Shown here in pieces: positions 54,056 through 61,449 of a DNA stretch of 64,000 nucleotides. The translations under genes were made by a program, and so were the position numbers. Numbering within the stretch: the stretch's first letter is position 1; the number at the start of each line of letters is the position of its first letter. The notes under the pieces are model-generated. The model was not told where the DNA came from and searched no databases. It saw only the letters and a program-made list of their open reading frames with translations. The DNA is from an uncultured Bacteroidales bacterium (GTDB lineage Bacteria; Bacteroidota; Bacteroidia; Bacteroidales; P3), in contig ONFR01000003.1 of assembly GCA_900317125.1 (NCBI GenBank), positions 62,001-126,000 on the forward strand. The letters run 5' to 3'.

Positions 54056-55585
54056 CACAATAAGTCTGCGGGTGGCGGTGGCCTGTGGTGTGGTGAGGGT
54101 GACGAAGTAGACGCCTGCCGGGAGGTGAGCGGTGGAGAGCGTGGTGGTTTCGCCCTCGGCGGGGACAAGTGCGTGCAGACGGCCCTCGGCGTCGCGCAAG
54201 GCGATGCGGCAGGCTGAGGGGTTGGCAATGGCAGGGGCGATACGAACCTCGACCTCGGTAAGAGCAGGATTGGGAGTAAGGGTGAAGATAGAGCTGTCGG
54301 CGACGTTATCGTCTATGCCTTGGTTGCGGACGAAGTAGGCGGTGAAGATGGTGTCCTGGGTCACGGCAAAGCTGCGGGGGTTGGTGGTGACGCGGTCGTT
54401 CCAGTGCAGAAAACGGTAGCCCGGTATGCGGACAAGCGCCTGGATGGTGGCGGTGTCGCCGATATAGTAGAAACCGCTGCCGGTGACCCGGCCATAGATG
54501 TTGTGGCTTTGGGCGATGACTTCAAACTGCTCGGCCGAGGCAAAAATAGCCGTCAGGGTAGTGTCGTGTACGAGCAGTATGGAACGGGGGTTGTCGGTGT
54601 TGCCATCGTTCCAGGAGATGAAGCGGTAGCCAAGCTTGGGAGTTGCTTTGATTTGATGGCTGACATTGATGGAGCGTTTCCCGCCGGGGCCTGCAGTGCC
54701 CATGTTGGTGTCGGCTGAACGCACATCGAGGTTGGCATAGTCAATCTTCACCAATATGCCTCCATACATCTGGCGGCCAGCACACTCTCTGTAATTGATG
54801 CCGTGCCAGCAAGTCCTCCCCGGCGGACAACTATTGGGCATCAAAAGTTTCCGCCTCCGGGGGATCTGCCCCTCACAATTGTTATAGCACCAGACGTTCG
54901 TCCCGTCAGAAGGAACGTGATGGGCAGGCTGGATTAGGAAGTAGGCAATCCCCATCGGATTGTGAAGTATTGTGCCAAAATTGGTTGTATAACCATTGTA
55001 GTGTGTAGAGAGAAGAAAGAACATGGAGTCGACCACGATGGGCTTTTCCAGACTGTCGAGTTTTATCTCGGAGAAATAGACTGGGAAGAAACCGTATCTG
55101 GCAGTGTCGGAATGTTTTGGCAGTTTTAGAATCTTGGCTTCGGCGGTGTCCCACCGTACACTGTCGAGCAGCCACACTGTGTCCGCTAAACTGTCGAACT
55201 GGAATATTTTGATGTATTCGGGCACACGCGACGAACTGGCCACGGGATACCCATACCTCATGTCGGGATAGAGCGATTTGTCCCTCCAGATGACTCCGAT
55301 TGACGAAATGGCAGATGGATGGTCCACCATTTCAGAAAAGCCTTGAATCATCCGATCGTCATCCCATAGGTCGGGGCCGCCTACAACAAGGCCGATGGTT
55401 CCATAAGTCTGCAGCCAATTGCTGTTGGTGTCGAAGAATGCATTGCAGTTGGTGTCGTACCACCAGGTGTATTGATAGCCCGGCACACGGCCGTAGATAC
55501 TTGCAATGGTGTCGGGGGTCTGTGCTGCCAGAGGGTGGACAATGGCTATGAGACAAAGGCAGGCAAAAAGAATTCTTTTGGTCAT
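54050..55585 (-). CDS. T9SS-exported protein with InlB-type repeats
   Basis: A 511-residue secreted protein; start ATG 55585 gives the signal MTKRILFACLCLIAIVHPLAAQ. The N-terminal half resembles the proteins at 11054 and 47389 (e.g. SLEKPIVVDSMFFLLSTHYNG). Two divergent InlB-B-type repeats follow (about 320-440: IKATPKLGYRFISWNDG and RIPGYRFLHWNDR, each followed by NPRS and TxxAxF). A T9SS type A sorting domain ends it (LTPNPALTEVEV ... AGVYFVTLT ... RRLIVN). The stop codon TGA and the last Asn codon lie at the edge of the heptamer array. Confidence 0.8.
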   Translation of the reverse strand: MTKRILFACLCLIAIVHPLAAQTPDTIASIYGRVPGYQYTWWYDTNCNAFFDTNSNWLQTYGTIGLVVGGPDLWDDDRMIQGFSEMVDHPSAISSIGVIWRDKSLYPDMRYGYPVASSSRVPEYIKIFQFDSLADTVWLLDSVRWDTAEAKILKLPKHSDTARYGFFPVYFSEIKLDSLEKPIVVDSMFFLLSTHYNGYTTNFGTILHNPMGIAYFLIQPAHHVPSDGTNVWCYNNCEGQIPRRRKLLMPNSCPPGRTCWHGINYRECAGRQMYGGILVKIDYANLDVRSADTNMGTAGPGGKRSINVSHQIKATPKLGYRFISWNDGNTDNPRSILLVHDTTLTAIFASAEQFEVIAQSHNIYGRVTGSGFYYIGDTATIQALVRIPGYRFLHWNDRVTTNPRSFAVTQDTIFTAYFVRNQGIDDNVADSSIFTLTPNPALTEVEVRIAPAIANPSACRIALRDAEGRLHALVPAEGETTTLSTAHLPAGVYFVTLTTPQATATRRLIVN

Positions 55586-55644
55586 TGTAGTCGTTTTTTT
55601 ATAGGTTGTTTTTATAAGGGCTGTATAAGAGCTGTGCGGCGGCA

Positions 55645-57153
55645 TTATTCGTGGCATACAGCGGAGCTTTCGACCGTGGTGGGTGTGACCCGATAGTTAA
55701 AACGCCAATTTAGTTGAGGATAGTTAATGGCGTGTGAGATGATTGATTCCGATGTTGTAAGTGCGGCATTCCCATATATCTTTCGAGAGTAACTCATATT
55801 TTGCAGGAGACACTGCGGTGGCTGGTTGATCAGGGAACTCATCTCGCGGTAGTGGAAAAGGGCGTTGTTGGATGTTCTGTTCCCGAGGAGAGATACCCTG
55901 CCGTTGTGGACATCCATGGCCACGGCCTTGTCGGTCCCCAAGTGGGCCATGTGGACATTGGTGGACCAATTGAAAAGCGAGAGGTAAGTATCGTGGAAGA
56001 TGCCTTCGAGTACAGAACCGAGGACACCGATGCACGACTGCTCGGGGATGTACTGCATGTCGAAGAAAAACCTTTCCTCGCTAGGATGGCAATTGAGAGA
56101 GAAGGCATTGGTCATAGTCACATTCGATTGATCACCAGAGATGTAATATAAACAAATATCTTCGTAGAAGTAATCGTAGCCTTGGGGATAAAAACGTCCT
56201 TCGTGACCCAGAACAACGTCATTATCGCCGGGGATGGCAACCATGTGTATGGGGTCGTCGTTGAGGCGCCATGTGGGTTCGACGCTGCCGTAGTACATGC
56301 CTTGTGTGTTGAACTTGTTGAGGGTTTCGAATTCGGTTGAGTTGTAGGTCTCGAAGAGTTCCGCGATGTTGACGAAACGAACCCCCAAAGAGTAGTGGTC
56401 GTCCTCGAACCGGGAGGCTGTGAACAGGCTCTTGCTTGTGAAAACGACATCGGTGAAATACTCCAAGGGGTCATCCACTTTGATCCATTGGTAATCCCAG
56501 CCGTTGGCGTCTTTTTTCAAGGCCGTAAGGCAGGGGCCGGCAGGGGAATCCGAACTCCGGCCAACAAGGGCGATGAGTGTGTCGCCATTAGATACACTGA
56601 CGCACATTTTCGACACCTCCTTGGTGTAAGGCAGTTTGCAGAAGCTGATTTTGATATTGGGTGAAGGCTGCAGGCTGCGGGAGGTGCTGTCGGCAAGGGG
56701 GTGGATTGTGGCGAAGACTTTGGAGATGCTGTCGAGGTCGATGCGTGCAAAATAGCCATTGTCTTCGTAGTCATAAACATATCCTGAACCGCCCCAATGC
56801 GACCCCACCGTGCTGGTCATTTTGCCGCAGATGTAGCAGACGTTTCCCACCACATGCATGTCGGCCACGGTGTAGTTGACGCCTCCATTTATGTCGGCAA
56901 ACGGGGGGATGGTGTATTTGTACATATTCATGTTTGAGTTTGAAAAGTATAAAAGGTCGGGTTGGCAGAGGAAAGTGTGGTAGATGGTGTTGGTGCAGTG
57001 GTAAATCAGGTCCTTGCCGGCATTGAGCGAGCGGATGTGCAGGTTTGTGCCTTGCTCGGAGGGAAAGGAATAGATATTGCTGAGAGGCTGCCCGAAGCAG
57101 TGGATGGAGGTGAAAGCGGTGAAGAGCAGAGCCCAAAAAGTTGTTTTTTTCAT
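55645..57153 (-). CDS. Exported protein of unknown function
   Basis: A 502-residue protein with signal MKKTTFWALLFTAFTSIHCFGQ (start 57153 chosen; the frame is open to 57180). The middle has repeated short strands such as VVGNVCYICGKMTSTVG and MVAIPGDNDVVLGHEGRF, suggesting a beta-propeller of the kind seen in Bacteroidota surface proteins. No T9SS sorting domain is recognised: the end (NYRVTPTTVESSAVCHE) lacks the usual PNP and KLIVR features. It lies 59 bp upstream of the T9SS gene at 54050 and is probably cotranscribed. Confidence 0.65.
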   Translation of the reverse strand: MKKTTFWALLFTAFTSIHCFGQPLSNIYSFPSEQGTNLHIRSLNAGKDLIYHCTNTIYHTFLCQPDLLYFSNSNMNMYKYTIPPFADINGGVNYTVADMHVVGNVCYICGKMTSTVGSHWGGSGYVYDYEDNGYFARIDLDSISKVFATIHPLADSTSRSLQPSPNIKISFCKLPYTKEVSKMCVSVSNGDTLIALVGRSSDSPAGPCLTALKKDANGWDYQWIKVDDPLEYFTDVVFTSKSLFTASRFEDDHYSLGVRFVNIAELFETYNSTEFETLNKFNTQGMYYGSVEPTWRLNDDPIHMVAIPGDNDVVLGHEGRFYPQGYDYFYEDICLYYISGDQSNVTMTNAFSLNCHPSEERFFFDMQYIPEQSCIGVLGSVLEGIFHDTYLSLFNWSTNVHMAHLGTDKAVAMDVHNGRVSLLGNRTSNNALFHYREMSSLINQPPQCLLQNMSYSRKIYGNAALTTSESIISHAINYPQLNWRFNYRVTPTTVESSAVCHE

Positions 57154-57252
57154 GGCGTATGATTGTTCGGTCGGGTTCAATCAACATCTGGTGGCAGTTC
57201 AAGCAAGGCGAACCCGTGAACTTGCATTGAAATGCCTTATCATTTCTTTTTG

Positions 57253-57260
57253 CAAAAGTA
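57253..57260 (-). promoter_or_regulatory. -7 promoter box for the 55645-57153 gene
   Basis: TACTTTTG on the minus strand fits TAnnTTTG, about 100 bp before ATG 57153. Confidence 0.5.
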
Positions 57261-57463
57261 CATATTTTTTTTGGAATAGTGAAAAAAAGAATGGCTTATT
57301 TAACCAATTTCTTGATAAGTGCTGTTTAATCATGGGGTTATAGTAGTGTTAATTTTTTTCCCAGGTTGTCGGGATATGAAGACTAGTGTGTGTGGAGGAG
57401 GCAGATAGGGGAATTGGAGGGATAGAAGAGGAAGTGATTGATTGGGTATAGGATGGCGCAGTG

Positions 57464-57471
57464 TATCTTTG
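57464..57471 (+). promoter_or_regulatory. Orphan plus-strand promoter-like box
   Basis: TATCTTTG fits TAnnTTTG and has a TTGG 18 bp upstream (57442-57445). No plus-strand gene follows; any transcript would run about 160 bases into the hairpin at 57605-57639. Confidence 0.4.
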
Positions 57472-57604
57472 CAATCGGAAATGCGAGTGTAGGAGTGACA
57501 GGAGGGTTGTGTACCAGAGATGTTTGACATATTGAGTTTTGGTTGGGCCGTTGAGTCATTGCCGGAGGATTTGGTTTCTGCATGACCGACTAGGGTAAAT
57601 AATA

Positions 57605-57665
57605 ACAGAGACCGCCCCGTAGCGGGATGCGGTCTCTGTGTTGATGCTGCGCTGTGAGGCAGCAC
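57605..57665 (-). terminator. Tandem hairpin terminator of the OmpA-family gene
   Basis: A perfect 11-bp stem ACAGAGACCGC / GCGGTCTCTGT (57605-57615 and 57629-57639) follows, in minus-strand direction, a smaller GCAGCA-type hairpin (57646-57665). The minus-strand tract beyond it is T-rich (TTATTATTTACC). Confidence 0.7.
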
Positions 57666-57674
57666 AGGGGGCTG

Positions 57675-59264
57675 TTATTTGCCGATGGTGATTTCGATAC
57701 GGCGGTTCTTGGCGCGGCCTTCGGGGGTGGCGTTGCTCTCGATGGGTTCGGTCTCGCCCTTGCCGACAGTGGTGATGCGGTCGGCGGGGATGCCACGCTC
57801 GACAAGCATCTTCTTGATGTTGATGGCACGGTTCTGAGAGAGTTTCATGTTGGAGGCAGCACTGCCAACGTTGTCGGTGTGGCCGGTGATGGTGACTTTC
57901 ACCTCTGGATGTTTATCCATGATGTTCTTGAGGTTGACCCAAGAGTCGTCGTTGAGCTGGCCGAAGATGGGCATGTCTTTTGCTGTTTCGAAGTAGGCTA
58001 CATCCTTATAGCCTTCGACAAAGGCGGCTTCCTCGCGGGCACGCTGTTCGGCGCGGGCACGTTCGCGAGCTTCGGCTTCGGCTTTGGCGCGGGCGGCAGC
58101 CTCAGCCTTGGCGCGGGCTTCGGCCTCGGCTTTGGCGCGTGCCAGCGAGTCCTTCTCGGCCTGAGCTTTGGCCAGAGCTTCGGCTTGTGCCTTGGCTTGA
58201 GCCTCGGCGCTGGCACGTTCGGCAGCGCGTTCGCGGGCGATGGAGTCGGCTACGGCTTTGGCGCGAGCTTCGGCAGCGGCTTTCTCCTTGGCGATGGCTT
58301 CGGCTATGGCACGCTCTTCGGCGGCTTTGCGTTCGGCCTCGGCTTGAGCCTCGGCGGCAAGACGGTCGGCTTCGGCCTGAGCTGCAGCGGCAGCTTCGGC
58401 AGCCTCGATTTCTCTCCAGTCAACGCTGCGGCCCATGCCTATGCGCAGGGCAATCTTGATACCGGCCTCGAGGGGGGTGACCTTGCTTACGCGGTCGGAG
58501 GCAAAGGTGTTGTTGTACTCGTTGGAATAGTTGAGCTGGATGGCTTTGGCCTCGCTGAGATTGTTGATGTTGTTGAAACCATATTTGCCATAGATGCCTA
58601 GGTAGATGCCCAGGGCGTCGTTGCAGTTGATTACAAAGCCGAGGTCGCCGAGGACGCTCCAAGTGAGGTTGAGCAGGTCGAGTTTGCCATTCAGTTTTTC
58701 GGCAGCATATTTGCCGAGGTTGTGAGAAGGCATATCTTCGTAAGTGACGTTGGTGCGGGGCATGTAGGCCGAGCGTGAGAAGTTGCCGTCGGTGACTTTG
58801 TATTTGCCGAAGCGGGGGAGGTCAAGGGCGGCGCCGACTCCCATCTGGAAAGCGCTCTTGGGGCTGATGGGGGCGCGGAAGATGATTTCCAGCGGTACGC
58901 TGAACAGGAAAGCCCGTTGCGCCTCGCGGAAGTTGTAAAGGTTGGTGTTGACGTCGGCGAAGTAGGTGGCACCGGGGAGCATGACTTGCTTGTCGACGAT
59001 GGAGTAGGTGTACTTGGCCGAGGCGGCAAGAGAACTTGCCTCAACGCCAAGACCGAATCCCCAGTGATGGTTGAACATGTATTGGTATTGGATGCCTGCC
59101 ACACCGCCAAAGCCGATGTGGTAGTTCCCCTCCAAAGGAGAGTAGAGCATCGAATGCACACCCCCTCCAACATAGAGCTGGAGGTTGTTGTTATGGTCCG
59201 TCATCTGGGCCGAGACGGCAACGGTAGCCGTCAGGAGCATGATTGCAGTTATTAATTTTTTCAT
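57675..59264 (-). CDS. OmpA-family outer membrane protein with long Ala/Glu-rich helix
   Basis: A 529-residue protein; start 59264 gives the signal MKKLITAIMLLTATVAVSAQ. Residues about 22-285 look like an outer-membrane beta-barrel. About 290-425 is an unbroken Ala/Glu/Arg-rich stretch (EAQAEAERKAAEERAIAEA and similar), a probable long helix or coiled coil spanning the periplasm. The C-terminal OmpA domain (about 435-529) has TITGHTDNVGS, LSQNRAINIKKMLVERGIP and GKGETEPIES, which bind peptidoglycan. It anchors envelope to wall. The preceding gene ends 39 bp upstream, so they may share a transcript. Confidence 0.92.
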   Translation of the reverse strand: MKKLITAIMLLTATVAVSAQMTDHNNNLQLYVGGGVHSMLYSPLEGNYHIGFGGVAGIQYQYMFNHHWGFGLGVEASSLAASAKYTYSIVDKQVMLPGATYFADVNTNLYNFREAQRAFLFSVPLEIIFRAPISPKSAFQMGVGAALDLPRFGKYKVTDGNFSRSAYMPRTNVTYEDMPSHNLGKYAAEKLNGKLDLLNLTWSVLGDLGFVINCNDALGIYLGIYGKYGFNNINNLSEAKAIQLNYSNEYNNTFASDRVSKVTPLEAGIKIALRIGMGRSVDWREIEAAEAAAAAQAEADRLAAEAQAEAERKAAEERAIAEAIAKEKAAAEARAKAVADSIARERAAERASAEAQAKAQAEALAKAQAEKDSLARAKAEAEARAKAEAAARAKAEAEARERARAEQRAREEAAFVEGYKDVAYFETAKDMPIFGQLNDDSWVNLKNIMDKHPEVKVTITGHTDNVGSAASNMKLSQNRAINIKKMLVERGIPADRITTVGKGETEPIESNATPEGRAKNRRIEITIGK

Positions 59265-59303
59265 ATTGATTCTATTTAATGCCATTAATGATTGAAGTGG
59301 TTA

Positions 59304-61253
59304 TTACAGCTTAACGGTTTTGGTTGTGAGGCCGTCGACATTAATCATGTATGTGCCGTGGGGCATGGTGGTCATGTCGATGTCATACTCTTCGCCGTTG
59401 AAGGTGGTGCGCAGCAGGATGGCACCGTAGCTGTTGAAGATGGTGAGCACGTGCTGCTCGCTCTCGAAACCAGTGACTTTTACCTTGGTGGTGTTGATGA
59501 CGGGGTTCGGGTTGGCGGAGACGGTTTTCTTCACATCGGAGGTGTAGAAATTGAGGGGGCAGATGTAGTGTTCGTCGTCGGTGCCCTTGTTCACCAGGAG
59601 CGAGTAGGCGCCTTCGAGGTAGCCACGGGGATCCTGATAGTAGGGTTTGGTAGCACCTTCGATGGCCTCATTGTTGCGATACCACTGGAAGGTGTTGAAA
59701 CGGTTCTCGCGGTTGTCGATGCTGACCACATCGTCGAAGGCGGCAACGAGATAGGAGTTGGACATGTTGACGGAGAAATGCCAAGTGGTGGAAATCGTGC
59801 TGTAAAGTCTGTTTCCGAGAGTGATGACCACGCTATATTTGCCTTCCTTGCAAGCAAGGGGGATGTCGAAGGCTACATTGACCGAGGTCTGACCAGCTTC
59901 GATGGTGACAGGTACGGTGATGTCGGCGAAACCCTGGGCAAGAGCTTCTTCGGAGAATCTGAGGGTGTAGAAGGTGGGAATACCCTGGGTGATGTGGACA
60001 CCCAGATTGGCCTCGTCGCCCTGGCAGTATTTGGAGGTGGTGGAAACAATGCCGCGTTCACCGACAGTGGTATCGATGATGGTGGCGGGGATGATGGCGC
60101 CGCTGATACCGTAGATTTCGTCAGCAGGAGCCAGATAGTTGCCTGCATCTTCACCTTCGATGGCGAAATGCACGATGATTTGCTTGTTGGTGCCCACTTC
60201 GGGAGAGTCGAAACGGGCGGTGGTGATAAGGGTGACATTGTCGTTGCCGACCAGATTGGTGGCCGTGGCGGGAACAAGCACCTCGGCTACATCGGTGCCG
60301 TCGTAGGTTTTCTCTCTTTTGATGACATAGCCTTCAGCCTCGATGGTGCGGCCGTAGATGGAGGAAAAAGCAGAGCCGGCACCCGCAGTGTCGGGCAAGG
60401 AGATGGTGTAGTTGTTGCTTTGGGGACCCTGCAGGAAGTAATACAGGTTCACTCTCTTCATCATGCCCACATTGGGGTTGGTGAAGGAAGCTGTGACGAG
60501 GTGGGTGACCGAGTCGCCTACAAGCACACCTTCAATAGTGCCTTGGTCGATGACGGGGCAGGTGATGTTGCCGTCATACTCTTTGCCTGTAGCAACAGTG
60601 GCAACAGGAGCAGTAATGACAGCGGGCAGGATGTCGGCCACATGGGTGAAGCCGGCAGGAACCACATAGTTGGATGCGCTGGAGCCGTACAAGCTGTAGG
60701 TGACGGCAACCTCTTTGTCAACGCCCACATTGGGGTCGGCAAAGCGGGCGATGGCCGAGAGGTGAACATCGTCGCCATCAATGGCACCATACAGCGTGCC
60801 GGGAGAAGAGATGTTCAAAAGCACTCCGCGGTTGTACACTTTGGCGGTGTCGATGGTTGTGCCAGCCACCGTCAAAGACTTGGCGGTAATACCACCGGGC
60901 AATGTGTCGTTGAAAGGAGGCAGATAATAGCTCGAATCGGAGCCGGAAAGGGTGTAGGTTACCACAATCCTGTTGATGCCGTCGACATTGGGGGAGATGT
61001 AGTTGGCGATGGCATTCAAGGCAACATTGGAGTGAGTTGCCTCCACTCCAATCAAGGCACCCACATGATTGACATGAGCTATCGTGTTGCCGTCATACAC
61101 TTTGGCGGAATCGACCGTTGTGGGGTCGTCGCTGCTGATTAACAGCCTGGTCGTCTGTGACCACATGGGGGAGACAACGAGGCACATCATGCACAATAGG
61201 GATAGTGCATGTTTCTTGGCAGTTGATGCCGAAAAAAGATGATAATTTGCCAT
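59304..61253 (-). CDS. T9SS-exported protein with four YDG-type repeats
   Basis: A 649-residue secreted protein. After a signal region (about 1-30) come four repeats of about 85 residues, each with a KxYDG-type start (AKVYDGNT, AKVYNRGV, GKEYDGNI, EKTYDGTD), an SPNV or DPNVG turn and a SNNY-type end. These are YDG-type bacterial surface modules. A non-repeat region (about 370-560) and a T9SS type A sorting domain (VSANPNPVINTTK ... IFNSYGAILL ... GTYMINVDG) follow. It probably acts as a cell-surface stalk or adhesin. Its promoter lies at 61308. Confidence 0.85.
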   Translation of the reverse strand: MANYHLFSASTAKKHALSLLCMMCLVVSPMWSQTTRLLISSDDPTTVDSAKVYDGNTIAHVNHVGALIGVEATHSNVALNAIANYISPNVDGINRIVVTYTLSGSDSSYYLPPFNDTLPGGITAKSLTVAGTTIDTAKVYNRGVLLNISSPGTLYGAIDGDDVHLSAIARFADPNVGVDKEVAVTYSLYGSSASNYVVPAGFTHVADILPAVITAPVATVATGKEYDGNITCPVIDQGTIEGVLVGDSVTHLVTASFTNPNVGMMKRVNLYYFLQGPQSNNYTISLPDTAGAGSAFSSIYGRTIEAEGYVIKREKTYDGTDVAEVLVPATATNLVGNDNVTLITTARFDSPEVGTNKQIIVHFAIEGEDAGNYLAPADEIYGISGAIIPATIIDTTVGERGIVSTTSKYCQGDEANLGVHITQGIPTFYTLRFSEEALAQGFADITVPVTIEAGQTSVNVAFDIPLACKEGKYSVVITLGNRLYSTISTTWHFSVNMSNSYLVAAFDDVVSIDNRENRFNTFQWYRNNEAIEGATKPYYQDPRGYLEGAYSLLVNKGTDDEHYICPLNFYTSDVKKTVSANPNPVINTTKVKVTGFESEQHVLTIFNSYGAILLRTTFNGEEYDIDMTTMPHGTYMINVDGLTTKTVKL

Positions 61254-61307
61254 AATTTATTGTTTTAATTATTGTTGCTATTTCTTAAGCAGTTTGTTAT
61301 TGTTTTG

Positions 61308-61315
61308 CAAATATA
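61308..61315 (-). promoter_or_regulatory. -7 promoter box for the YDG-repeat gene
   Basis: TATATTTG on the minus strand fits TAnnTTTG, 54 bp before ATG 61253. Confidence 0.6.
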
Positions 61316-61449
61316 CATAATTTTTTAAATATATCTGTTTTTTTCATATTGTAATTCGACAAAGTGCTTTTTGTGAAGTCGCAATCCCTTAGGAGCTAAG
61401 ATGAAATGGTGAGTCCCTTGGCTCAGGGAGCTTACTGCCGCATTATGGT

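Larger units (their letters stand above)
57181..57674. other. 494-bp intergenic region
   Basis: It contains the minus-strand promoter at 57253, an isolated plus-strand promoter-like box at 57464-57471 and the hairpin terminator of the OmpA gene. The stretch 57330-57600 has no convincing coding frame on either strand. Confidence 0.6.

Noticed and set aside
53740..54110. Open frames encoding NSQFSIL-type repeat proteins
   Set aside because: They are the CTCAAYT heptamer array read in frame (seven residues per 21 bases); no start signal or domain and the convergent genes explain the region.
59292..61142. 616-codon plus-strand frame opposite the YDG-repeat gene
   Set aside because: It is a shadow of a gene with a signal peptide and T9SS end on the minus strand; GC-rich codon bias keeps the opposite frame open.
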